Shown: positions 38,347 through 48,802 of the stretch, piece by piece
How the letters are laid out: every line of letters starts with the position of its first letter
How positions within the stretch are numbered: the first letter of the stretch is position 1
Assembly: GCA_020310875.1 (NCBI GenBank)
Contig: CM035407.1
Coordinates: 204,347,729-204,411,728, forward strand
From: Ceratopteris richardii
Taxonomy: Eukaryota; Streptophyta; Polypodiopsida; Polypodiales; Pteridaceae
Direction: 5' to 3'
Length of the DNA: 64,000 bases
Translations under genes and position numbers: made by a program
The notes under the pieces: model-generated
Database searches by the model: none
What the model was told of the DNA's origin: nothing
What the model saw: the letters and a program-made list of their open reading frames with translations, nothing else

Positions 38347-41300
38347 CTGCAAAAGTAGAATAAGTTCCTACTAAGATCAAACCAGAATTAACGGAGATAA
38401 CAACAAAGCAAACAAATATTCAATCTGTTGATCAAAATCAAGGCTGAAACAGCAATAGAATACCAATAGGCATGAGAAACAACAGTGCCACACATTTGAA
38501 TCATTGATTCCCAGACAAAACATAGCAATTCATTGAAATCTTACTTTACCCAAATGGTACGAATATTGTTTTCCATGAACTACACCTTGAGGCTTCAAGA
38601 CACATGCAAAAAGACGACATTGAAGACCTTTCTTCACTAATGTTATGGCACCATTCATTATCTTGTACTTCATGCGATTGTATCTCCTCATTCTATTGCC
38701 CAAGTTTTAACACGTATATAGTGTGACAGATCAGATCAGCCCCCACAAAGTGATAAACCTAAAGCTTTGCCAAAAGCTTCAAACATCTCCGTGGAAGAGC
38801 TTTGGTGAATATGTCTTCCACATTATCTTGTGTAGGCACATATGCCAAATCAGTATCTCCAACATGAAGGCGTTCTGACATTCATGCTCTCTGACATAAT
38901 GATAATGAGCCTCAATGTGCTTTGTGCACACATAAAACACAAGCACTAATGCACTCTGGCTATCAGTGACAATATGCATAGGTGCATCAATCTACATGCA
39001 TAGATCCATCAACCAACGTCTCAGCCATATACACTCCATTGTAGCTCTGAATACTACCCTATACTCAGCTTCACAACTCGATGTGGCAAGAGTAGGTTGC
39101 TTCTTACTCAACCAAGATATGCATGATCCTCCAAGGAAAAAGCAATTACCACTGGTGGACACCCACATATCGTAACAACCATCTCAATCACTATCTTCAG
39201 AGAGACCCAAACTCAAAAAGTCTTTGAGATATTTAAACGCATGTTTTACCGTTTGCCAATGCTTAGTGTCAGGGTTATGCATAAATCGACTCAACTTGAA
39301 AACTTCCTACTATATGTCCAACCTTATGTTACATGCATATATCAAACAAATGCATCATCTACATCATTAGTTCAAAACTTTGCTTGATGCACAGCAATAC
39401 ACTGTTAATGGATACAAACAAAGTAATACTCAAAAGTATGTTGCAATAAGCATGCCAATTTTCTCATCACATGACCCAATCAAGAGAATGTCATCAACAT
39501 AAAGAACAAGCACTATAACGTCAGCCCCATCATTGCATATATAAAGTGTGCTTTCAATTGGATTACATGTAAAACCAAGAGCAATCAAATGCTTATGTAT
39601 CTTGCCATACCATGCATATGGAGCTTACGTAAGTTCATACAAAGCCTTACCCAAGGGGCAAACCCAAAGTCACATGGGGATGCGTCCCATGTCCTAGGCA
39701 CGCAAGGACACCATCCCCAAGATGGATGGAGAAGGGACGAGCAACTGAGAACCTCTTCCCCCAAAGCTCTCTGTAAAATGGAGTCTTGAATCTCTTACCG
39801 AGCTGTGAATCCCTCGGCATCCATCATTGAGAGTGCGAATTCCATCCATATCACCTCCTTCGACAGTTCTTCATCTGATGATATGATGGGAATCACTACC
39901 AGGAACACTAATTCGATTTCGGATAAAACAGGTGCTAATGCACAAAGGGACCCTTGTTGTTTAGGTTCATTACTTGACGCTTCAAATCCAGCAGATAGCT
40001 TGAAGATGAGTCTTATACAGGAGAACACACAGCTTGAAGATCTGTTGTTGTTGCTTGAGGGCTCATTTTCTCCATCTTGTATCCCTCAAATTTCTGTTGT
40101 GGATAACTTACCCACTTATGAAGGACTTGAAAATATATGGAAAGCTAAACCCATGTCAAATGAGATTTCTGAGCTAGAATTTGACTTCAACAGCATGTTT
40201 GATGATGCAAATACCAATTCTGGCCCTTGTCCGGGGCTATTTCCATTCTTGGTATGAGACGATAGGCTGTGGTGCTAATACTAAAGCATAAAGATATCTG
40301 AGTCAAATAGAACAGGAATTGGATCAATTCAGCTGAACCCGTATAGAGTTTGACAACTTTATGGTCTTGCTGATATGCTGGAGCAAACAGAAGGAAGTCA
40401 GTAAGCTCTAGAAAAGAGAATCATTGGATGAAAAGTATCTCCACATAGCACTTTGTTATGTGAGAGAAAAGAAAGTACTCGGAGCTCCAGAATCAACCAA
40501 AATGCAGCTTCACATGCTATGCCATGTAAGATGCGACATCTCCCTCCGAGCTCTTTGTTTTGAATCTCTCTCTTTTTTTTTATTATTATTATTATAAAGT
40601 TGTAAATGAATCAGGATATAATGACGAGATGTGCAAACGAGTTAGTGGACCAGCGCACTATCATATACTTTCTTTATGTTATGATTCATAGAAGCTGGAG
40701 TTTTTTTTTTTTAATTGATGCAAAACTGTACTTTCCTAATGCGTGTTGCAATTGAATGAATTCTCCACATGATGAATTTCACTCAAAATGAATTGTGTTG
40801 CCCAGTCAGATTTTTATTTTAAGGATTTTGTTTGGCAAAGATAACGTTTAACTATTCCAAATTCATTCTTGTGACTCTGTTCGTCGATACCAAATGTAAA
40901 CAAAATCCTTGAGGTGTTTATTGAATTTGGAATGTGCATTCCTGAACCCTGAACCGTATATGACAATCATGTGAAATCTTGACATCTCTAAAAACTTTTT
41001 GATTGTAAAGCTTATGAAATCGAAGTTCAAACATAATTGACTTTTATATTGCTACTCATGAAGAATATTCTTTAGGAGCTATTGTAAAACTTCACGAAAG
41101 AGAACGGTACCTGTTGCACATTGCCAGCATGACAGATGTTTATGGCAACATTGTTTAAAATATAAAGGACTGTTAAATTGTAATTAAAATTCTGTTGTAT
41201 GGATTTCTTTTTGAGAAGATCCTTTTCCTGGACTATAAAATACATTCTGCGCATAGATGGGGAAAGGGTAGGGTTTCGCTACAGACTATAGTTTAGCCTT

Positions 41301-43352
41301 ACTATTATGAGTGTGTTCTACAATGATGATTTCAGAGAGAGGAAATCCTCAACGGGGCAAATACAAGGAACAGTTTCCCGTTTAATTTCCATACATGCAT
41401 TCATATGTCGTCTATCTGAACAATTTCATATACCAATGACCGCAACCCAAGTGAAGTGATTCAAAGATAGAATAGTACCTCTATGTCACATAATCCTAGT
41501 AGGAGATGGTTGAACCACGCCTTAAGAGAGAGGATTAGGAAGCCATGGCTTTTGGGGCAAGTGGTTAGCCCATCGCACTCCTAACTGGGAGGTTGTGAGT
41601 TCAATTCCCAACATTGGTATGAGAGCCTAGTTGAGAAATTGGGCTAGATGGAGGTTTGTGCCTCATTCGTGGGCACTTGGAAAAAGCACTTATCCATGGT
41701 GAGTGTCAAACTTGCCTTGGATGAAGGCGCATGGGCATTTGGGCACCCACGGAGGGTGGGATAGGTCCAAATTTGGTCCATGTGCTGGAGTTTGAGGTTG
41801 GTGGAAGTGCTCATGCATGGAAAGTGGGTCCAAGAGTTAAAAGGGTCCACAAGTGAGCATTGAGGACAATGCTCGGTCTAAAGGGAAAGGAATGTCACAT
41901 AATCCTAGTAGGAGATGGTTGACGCCGCCTTAAGAGAGAGGATTAGGAAGTAATCCTCAACCATGGCTTTTGGGTCAAGTGGTTAGCCCATCGCACTCCT
42001 AACCGGGAGGTGGTGAGTTCAATTCCAACACTCTAATAAATGATTTGGACAACAAATCAACTTACATCGAAGAAAAGAAACATATTCTCACAAGAGATAT
42101 AATATGAGATACAAAAATGAATGCAATAGCATCACTTAGATTCGTGATTACTTGTTGAGGCTCTCGTAAAAACCCAAACAACTTCTCTAAGGGATGTCAT
42201 CAGATCATAAGGCACAGATTGCTTTCATAGGAACTGATCTTTCCTCTCGTTTGCATGTTTGTAAGCCTTATGGATGGTTTCTCTATTCCCATGCATGAGG
42301 AAAATCAATCGGACATTAAATGCCTTTGATGCGACAAAAAACATGTGATGGGTTTCATAAAGAGTTTGTGTATCGAACATGATTATGAAGAACTTGAGCT
42401 TATGAGCTATGGTAGCGAAGTATTTCCAAGAGCCATTGAGTCAAGCTCTCATCCTTTCTTGCACCCTCCTTTCCAAGAACCCCACAACAGCATACGAATC
42501 TAGAAGTACGTACCAAACTTGAAGTATGTATGAAACTATTCATATGCATACGAATAACAACTATGGTCTACATAATCTCTAGGATAAATTTCAGCAAGGG
42601 AGGCGCATAGGGGGAAAGGTGGGGGGGGGGGGGGGGGGGGGGAAGGGGATCAACGTATAAAAAGGAAACTTCCAAAGAAATAAAATCGAGTACACAAAGG
42701 TCATTTACAAAGCATCTTTTGTGCTAAGATTTGTCCAAAAATGACAAGACAAGTACAGCTAAAAGAAGACATCCCATAAAGTCGAAATTGTGAGTAGAAA
42801 GAGAAAAGTATGCAAGAAAAGCAAAATAATCGGTACCTCTTGGGATACCCAAAGCTTGTTAAATTAAAATATTGCCAATAAATGCTCAACTAGATTAACA
42901 TTCTTAATTGCTTGTCAGAATTATTGATCATGGCGTTCTAAAAAGATCATTACATTGTGATAACCAGAGAAAGATCCTTTATAGTGACAATTTTCACCTT
43001 GCTTGAAAAACTGTTATAAACTCTCTTCATGTGTGAAATGGCATGGAGGAGACAACTACAAAAAAAAGGGTTGCTTGTAGAAAAACTAAATCACCTCAAT
43101 ATAGTCAACAACCATCTTGCGATATTTAGCATGCTCTCCCTCATTGCCTTCTAATTGATCTGCAACAGCTCTGGCATCCAAAACAGATTCAATAAATATT
43201 TTCTATACATGAATAAGAGCTCACATTATCCCTACACAATACCTGAATAAGCAGTTACCATCAGCTGTTATTTGGACAATCCTCAAACCAAGTGATCCCA
43301 ATTGAGTATCAAACTCCTTTGGCCTGATATGAACCTGTTCAAGAAGTTTCAT
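38197..43352 (-). CDS. OTU-domain cysteine protease gene (partial; three exons seen)
   Basis: A host deubiquitinase-type gene on the minus strand, similar to OTUD3/plant OTU proteases. Exons: 43334-43243, 43170-43095 and 38346-38197, all with GT-AG borders and consistent phases. Joined in order they read through the family signature: ITADGNCLFR (catalytic Asp and Cys), AVADQLEGNEGEHAKYRKM, then FEPFLEDD and TWAGHMELQ...NICIH. By family it removes ubiquitin from substrates in cytosol or nucleus. The catalytic His segment (usually near HYNSVR) and C-terminal parts are not found in the window or have very distant exons. The N-terminal exon is also not identified; the frame is open to an ATG at 43352. 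One intron is 72 bp, the next 4.75 kb and loaded with elements. Confidence 0.82.
38750..39650 (-). mobile_element. Ty1/copia fossil (RT end and RNase H)
   Basis: Minus-strand remains of the 3' end of a copia pol: SKKQPTLATSSCEAEYR and TKHIEAHYHYVRE are the copia RNase H signatures, with RT-end traces near 39480-39640. No LTRs found. Broken, older than the copia element at 47.7 kb. It lies in the 4.75 kb intron of the OTU gene. Confidence 0.85.
39790..40257 (+). CDS. Unidentified protein-coding exon or retrocopy end
   Basis: An open frame of about 155 codons ending at TGA 40257, with coding-like composition: Ser/Asp-rich start (SFDSSSSDDMMG), a leucine patch (QLEDLLLLLEG), then LPTYEGLENIWKAKP and an acidic-aromatic end (ELEFDFNSMFDD). 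The acidic and bulky-hydrophobic pattern is like a transcription activation region, but I cannot name a family. There is no good start codon, so it is probably a last exon or a truncated retrocopy. It lies inside the OTU intron on the opposite strand. No poly(A) or target repeat was recognised. Confidence 0.4.
   Translation: MSYRAVNPSASIIESANSIHITSFDSSSSDDMMGITTRNTNSISDKTGANAQRDPCCLGSLLDASNPADSLKMSLIQENTQLEDLLLLLEGSFSPSCIPQISVVDNLPTYEGLENIWKAKPMSNEISELEFDFNSMFDDANTNSGPCPGLFPFLV
40258..41478. other. Unassigned DNA in OTU intron
   Basis: AT-rich sequence without genes; a short (ATT)n run near 40578-40595 and a T run near 40700. Confidence 0.4.
41484..41613 (+). repeat. TRIM 5' LTR with tRNA-Arg-like block
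   Basis: 130 bp. From about 41541 it reads GGGGCAAGTGGTTAGCCC (D-arm, box A-like), then an anticodon-loop-like CTCCTAA as in tRNA-Arg(CCU), then GTTGTGAGTTCAATTCCC (T-arm, box B-like). Confidence 0.8.
41893..42030 (+). repeat. TRIM 3' LTR
   Basis: 138 bp, similar to the 5' LTR apart from a short insertion before CCATGGCTTTTGG. It keeps the same D-arm, CTCCTAA loop and T-arm-like sequence. Confidence 0.85.
42036..43094. other. Unassigned DNA in OTU intron, with a poly(G) run
   Basis: No gene. A run of about 20 G, flanked by further G-rich sequence, lies at about 42616-42648; it could form a G-quadruplex on the + strand. Confidence 0.5.
43095..43170 (-). CDS. OTU gene exon, ADQLEGN segment
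   Basis: 76 nt, acceptor GCCAG, donor GTGATT. It completes the split Arg and encodes AVADQLEGNEGEHAKYRKM and then VVDYIE, the helix after the catalytic Cys that is highly conserved in plant and animal OTUD3-like proteins. Confidence 0.88.
43243..43334 (-). CDS. OTU gene exon with catalytic DGNC
   Basis: 92 nt, acceptor GAACAG, donor GTATTG, ends in phase 2 (split Arg codon). Encodes FDTQLGSLGLRIVQITADGN and then CLF; the Asp and Cys of DGNC are the OTU catalytic residues. The frame is open upstream to an ATG at 43352, so this could instead be a first coding exon. Confidence 0.85.
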
Positions 43353-44795
43353 GTCACCATTACATACTCTTGATTAAGCTCACCAGACAAAGTAACGCTA
43401 TCATGCAATGAGTAAAGATAACCAATACATAGAATCTAGTTGCTGCCAATTTAATAAAGCTTCCATAAATCCATATAACTTCATGTGATAAGACACCTAA
43501 TTATGTCACTCTATACGTAGGAGTGCAAGAAAGAGACGTTAAGATGCAGGAGCTAGTATAAAATGCTACAAACATTACAGTATGTAACTTGTCTGAGAAT
43601 AACAAGCTACATAGTCATCACCAGGACATTGAAAGCCAATGGTAATGGATAAGAATAACATCACACAAAGCTTGTCTCAGAATAATGCAGCAAATTCAAG
43701 GTCACTAGTCACCGAAACAATCACATTGCCATATGGTTGAAATAGATGAATTGCTCTGTTATAAATTGAACTATCATTGTAGCCTTCCACTACTTATAAC
43801 ACTTTTATAAATGATAATTCTTCACAAAGCCCACGTTTTATTTGTTTCAATACAAGTAGCTCATAAAAGCATACATGAAGGTGCATCACTTTTCTTTACC
43901 TATTTTGGTAACACCAACTTGACCTCCTTGATTTTTGGGTTGTATTCGCTGTTTGGTTGACTTCTAAGTGATATATGCACTTCCATAAATCGTCCTGCTT
44001 TGTCTTTATTAGATGTACTTCCATTGAGCTCATTTACTTAATTTTGTAATAATACATATGTATAGTCATAGTGGTCTCGTACGATGTCGTACATTTAGTT
44101 CACGTACGATAACGTATGGTTTTAGACGGACTAGAAAATTTTTTGGCGTACATTGAGTTAAGTATATAAAAGTCTAAAGGAACATGGGCAATGCATAAAT
44201 ACAGCATACATTATTATACTATTAAATGCATAGATAATTAATAATAGATATATCATACATTATTATACTACATAATACATATACCAAAAAGTGAGCTTTA
44301 ATAGTGACTTGTGGATGTAATTTCTATGCCATGTAGTTTTATAATTTATTTATATCTTGTATAAATCATCAGTTCTAACTACAGTGATCTAACTTTTAAA
44401 AACTAAGTCACGAGTTGTAAATAAATATTAAGTAATGAAAATCATGAGCTAGCAAAGTCAAGACTAAGAAGGCCTTCGAATTTTGTGAGTCGCACCCAAA
44501 GCCTCAAGGTCCTAAAACTTGGTTGTGCAGAGAAGAATAGATAGTAGAGTCACAAGTTACTGACACATGGTTGATGTTCTCAGTTCACATGCCAAATTGT
44601 CTCAACTCTCCCCCCAAAGTGTGTTGATACAATAATGATAGAGTAGCAAGGTTCAAGTTAAGAGTATGCATGTTAGATTTTCAAACAAAACGAGTTCGTG
44701 AATTTTCAAGGCCTCGAACTGCATGCTCTCGGGCAATTATCAGGGCAGCCAAGTTTAATACTAAAGATTTTAAAAAATGAACCTTTTTAACCAGG
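43353..44795. other. Unassigned AT-rich DNA upstream of the OTU exons
   Basis: No coding exon recognised. Expected to hold the OTU gene's 5' part or promoter. CGTACGAT words cluster near 44080-44110. Confidence 0.35.
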
Positions 44796-45850
44796 TGTCA
44801 GGGGAGCACTAGATTGTGCTCTTTGACTACACTAGACAAGATTTCAGAAATACACTTCTTATAACAAGAACACCCACAAAGGGAAATAAATCCAAGAATA
44901 CGTGATGGATACAAGATGTCCCACAACCCGGGACTGATAGGTATGAATAACTCGACTAGAGATGATACAGGAGATCCCACAACCCGGGATCGTAAGTATG
45001 GGACAAGATATCTGGATTACAAGAACTCCCTTCTCGAAGATGAACTGAATACAAGAAAGAACTTGACAAGATCTCGTACTACGAGATTACAAGAGGACAG
45101 GATGTCCAAGAACTAGACTAGACAGGACTAGAACAAGAAACAAGACAGGAACTGGAATTGGAACTTGGAGAGTACTTGGCGATCACGACCCTTTGAGCTC
45201 CCAAAACTAGCATTGGCAAGACTAATTATGAATGTGGCCAACCCCTCCTTATATAGGTTTTCAAGGGCGGTTCCCAAGGGTGGTTCCCAAGGGCGGTTGC
45301 GACTTGATGATATCATCATGATGTCATCGACCTGAATCAAGACCTCCGGGTGTCAGAATTCAGCAAATAGATGGTCGATCTTGGGGTTTTGGCACGTTCG
45401 GACGTAATGGAAACATTAGTTTCTCCAAAATCTAATCCAATCATGAGATATAGAAATTGACATAGAATTTAAGGTTTAGATGGTTTCCTTTGTGTCCATG
45501 ACATCACCTCCCCCTCAAGCAACGAGTTCCACGAGGAGCGGCCATGTTCTCTAACTTGGGTTTCATTGGATTCTTCTTATGGAATTCACAAACCTTGACT
45601 TTTGCTCTCTGAAGATTTTCTGTAAGTTCACAAGTACGATCACTGATGTCATATGCTTTCCAATGAATAAAGCATTCCAATTGTCCTCGCGAGATTCTTG
45701 AATCTAAGACATGATTAACCTCGAATTCTTCATGATCCTTAATCTTGAAAGTTGGGTTTAGATGGTTTCCTTTGTGTCCATGACACCAGGCCCGATTACC
45801 TCCAACTTGGCTGATGTTCAAAACCTAACGGACGTAATGTATGCCACCTG
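44796..45850 (-). mobile_element. Ty3/gypsy chromovirus fragment: integrase chromodomain and 3' LTR
   Basis: Minus strand. About 45540-45760 encodes FEVNHVLDSRISRGQLECFI and then HWKAYD..CELTENLQRA, a chromodomain as at the end of chromovirus integrase. Downstream lie a purine tract (45504-45520) and an LTR at 44796-45503 (708 bp, ends TGTCA/TGACA). The rest of the element and the other LTR are missing. A 29-bp piece of the LTR edge is repeated at about 45759-45787 inside the internal part. Fossil. Confidence 0.8.
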
Positions 45851-46524
45851 TCGGATGGGACGGAACGTACGAGACCAGACTAAACAAGTCGTCCGTTGGA
45901 CTAGTGCAACCATGTGTATAGTGTTTTGAACTAGTTATATGATTTATTAAGATTAAAGGCTGCTTTTGCAATAATCTAACTATTCTAATTTGCAAGTTAT
46001 AAGACTTTAGGCAGAAGTTGATTTCAATAACGGGCCTATGTGAATGTGTGAGACAACAACAGATCTTTAGGTTAGGAGTTAACCAAAAAAAAAAAAACAC
46101 AGAAACTTACATTATTTTCATTGGAGGGGAGAAACGAGCTATATTCTTTAAGAAAACCATTGTCATAAATAACGCCAATATCTGGTTACACATAGAAAGC
46201 TTGTCAAAAGTAAGGCAAGAGGAAGGAAAAAGCCTGCAGGGGATGAGAGTTGATGTATGGCGAAGTAGATGTTAAACTTAGCTTTTTCTGAACCATCTGT
46301 ATCATGTTGTGAGGCCTAGAGGTAGAATATCTATCTATGCTAACTGGCAGAGAGGGGAGCCTTTCATAAAGCAGATCAGTAGTAAGTACATAGCAACTTT
46401 AAAGCTATGATTCCGGTTAAAAGGTGAATAATGGGCCGAATTATCAGTATGAAGTGGTCATGCCTAGATATACAAACACACATCCCTGGAGAACGAGACT
46501 GGTAGATAAAGGGAGTGTCAACAG
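45851..46524. other. Unassigned DNA
   Basis: No feature recognised. It may include the eroded 5' part of the chromovirus fragment or of LINE H. Confidence 0.35.
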
Positions 46525-47480
46525 AGGATAAGATATGCCAGATATGCCATAGGGAGCCCAAGAAAGAACTAGATACCTCCCGTTGCATGATACGATACCA
46601 CAAGGTGCATGATACGATACCAGAATAATAGACGGTATGATACTAAGTTGGCGACATGATACCAATCATGCACGCGATATGATAGCGCTTGATCAATGAT
46701 ACGATATCATGATGACCGACACGATACGATACCAGGTGGACCACGATACGATACCAGGTGGACCACGATACGATACCACCGGATGACCACGATCGCGATA
46801 CAAGTACTTGACGATACGATACCTTGGTGGTATCACGATACCTTAAGAAGGCGATACGATACTCGACAAGTATCACGATACACGAGAGTTCTGGTATCGC
46901 GATACCAAATACACTACAAAATGTTACTCCCTAGCATATTATGTAGTATGAGTAATGGGGCCACTTCCCTTGCCTATTCACAAAGGATTTGGACCACTAT
47001 CCAGGGTTACTGGATGCCAAGACCAGAGATGCTTGCTTTGTTTCTGCTTGAGCTAAGGAGACATAAAGACAGACTGCTTAGGAGATCAGAGAGGTAGACT
47101 CAGCGACAGGTTACGGATTATCTCTTGCCAGTCACTACCACTAAATAGCAGATCTTGGATACCATCCATCTTGAGCTATTCTGATTGACTATGCGACAAA
47201 CTTAAGAGATCCCCATGACTACCAAGGAAGGTGTCCCAACTAAGGTGGTGATTACAGTAGGAGGATTGGGATCATCTTGGCACGTCACACACGGCTCCCC
47301 GCAAAGACCCTCACCATGAAGGATATTGAAGAGCTTCAACATAGACCAATGTTCAATTACCTCTGAGGATATACCTCATGAAATTGTATTATCCACTGTA
47401 TTGCCTGGCATCAGCCTCTTCTCAGGATCTTGTACCTCATATCGACTAGAGAGTCTCTACTCCATAGTTAAAAAAATCGT
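46525..47480 (+). mobile_element. LINE fragment H (ORF2 C-terminus and 3' UTR)
   Basis: About 46525-46570 encodes DKICQICHREPKKEL, the zinc-finger start. After an insertion, homology resumes at about 46920 (RDACFVSA-type stretch, then LELRRHKDRLLRRSER at about 47050). It matches LINE A at about 3630-3910 and the 3' UTR beyond. Decayed, 5'-truncated, and its tail hairpin was not found. Confidence 0.8.
46571..46912 (+). repeat. GATACGATACC-rich insertion in LINE H
   Basis: About 340 bp built from GATACGATAC words in both orientations, including an exact palindrome TGGTATCGCGATACCA near 46893 and tandem CACGATACGATACCAGGTGGAC units at about 46718-46775 (22-bp spacing). It interrupts the LINE H coding sequence. 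No clean terminal inverted repeats or target duplication were found, so its class is open. Confidence 0.75.
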
Positions 47481-47654
47481 ACAAATTTTATAATTTAAAA
47501 ATCGTAAAAATCTCAATCACAATTTAAATCTCTAGGAACTATTTTATGCATAAGAACCCCCCCTTTTTTTTTTTGTGGGGGGGGGGGGGTCTTGTCCAGA
47601 CCTTGTTATATTATGCATTCTGTTGAGATATCTTTCGAGGGGATATTTTGATTC
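47481..47654. other. Short unassigned segment with C/T/G runs
   Basis: Contains a C run, a T run and a G run in succession at about 47548-47591, complementary C and G arms able to fold back. Confidence 0.6.
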
Positions 47655-47659
47655 TAAAT

Positions 47660-48761
47660 TGTTGGGAGTGATGGTTGGATGCACTCAAGAGATTGAGTAG
47701 ATGCTGCTAATCCTGCTTTGCACCAGCCCTCAGTGACTCCAGATATGATTAGTAGACTCCTTGAGCTTCCAAATGATACCAAAATATGCTATATGTACTT
47801 TGGAAAAGGTTTGAGTAACGATTAGATCAAAACAGGTAAGTTTGCACTTCACTAGACTTGAAAACTTTCTATTTTGATCTTGATACCTGCTCAGTCTTTC
47901 ACTCAGTGTGACCAGCTCACTAACAATTGATCTAATTCCTTCTGGACATATTAAATTAGCTTAACAAGCTACCATTTGCAAGTGGAATGAGAAGAAATGA
48001 TAAACTACTCACTGAGAAATCACTTTAGCAAAATAAAGTTTACCCCCGATATTTTAGGAGCTTTGCAGACACATACCAGTGAGCACCTCGACTGAGATTT
48101 CTCTGTAATGGCTGATCCAATGACCTTGAAATTTTGTAGGTGTATAGTAGACTTTGAGCTGAATCCAATGTGCTTTGAATCACTTGATTTGGTTGAGAAA
48201 CCACCGAGATATGGCTTGTAGAAGTTGGAAGACTTGGAGTAGATGACTCAGACAAAATCAGAAATAATGAATGTAAGTATTTGTATTATATCATATGAAT
48301 GTACATTCCCATTGGCATGATAAACATAGCACAATGGTACTCAGAGGTGTAGGCTATGGTGTAGACCTTACACACTCAATGGATAGTACAGAACAGCCTC
48401 GGGATTAGTGAAGGACACCCGCGACTTTTGACTTGTAGCTTTTATAGGAGTTGAGTGATAATTTGAATTTGAATTCAAATCAATCTCCTAGAATCTTTCA
48501 CCTAAAAGTTGATTGAGATATTCCCTCAATCAATCAACCTATTTTCCACGACTTAAGGAAGTAGATGTGATTACATAAGATTCCAAGTGATGTAGAATTT
48601 TACAAGGAGTAAAATGGTAAGAACTTATAAGCATAAGTTCCTATGGTTCTTCTCACATGTTTAGTCTTCAAGAATAAATTCAAGCCAAGTGTGAAGGCTT
48701 GATTTGTACTAACATCTTCAAGGGTTCCAAGCCAAAGGTGAAGGCTTGAAATGCACCAACA
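47660..48761 (-). repeat. Copia 3' LTR
   Basis: 1,102 bp, ends TGTTGG...CCAACA, same length as the other LTR. Confidence 0.95.
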
Positions 48762-48775
48762 GCTCCCCCTCAAGC
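48762..48775 (-). other. Copia polypurine tract
   Basis: Minus strand TTGAGGGGGAGC directly before the 3' LTR. Confidence 0.85.
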
Positions 48776-48802
48776 CAAACACTTTGGCTTAAGTCTTCAT
48801 CT

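Larger units (their letters stand above)
41479..42035 (+). mobile_element. TRIM (miniature LTR element) with tRNA-like sequence in its LTRs
   Basis: A 547-bp element (41484-42030). LTRs lie at 41484-41613 (130 bp) and 41893-42030 (138 bp), both starting TGTCACATAATCC and ending in CAATTCC(C)AACA. The primer site TGGTATGAGAGCC is at 41615-41627 and the purine tract CTAAAGGGAAAGGAA ends at 41892. An exact 5-bp target duplication CTCTA lies at 41479-41483 and 42031-42035. It has no coding capacity; all hallmarks of terminal-repeat retrotransposons in miniature are present. The second half of each LTR is tRNA-like (see separate entry). Confidence 0.9.

Noticed and set aside
38281-38700. LINE or SINE poly(A) tails near 37980 and 28180
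   Set aside because: A or T runs without adjoining element sequence or target duplications; the 28180 run lies inside the hAT-like element.
39790-40257. Heat-shock-factor C-terminal activation region
   Set aside because: Only a vague acidic-aromatic resemblance; no DNA-binding domain or clear AHA motif.
46571-46912. CRISPR-like or hAT insertion
   Set aside because: Repeats are short, overlapping and bidirectional without spacers, and no terminal inverted repeat or 8-bp duplication was found.
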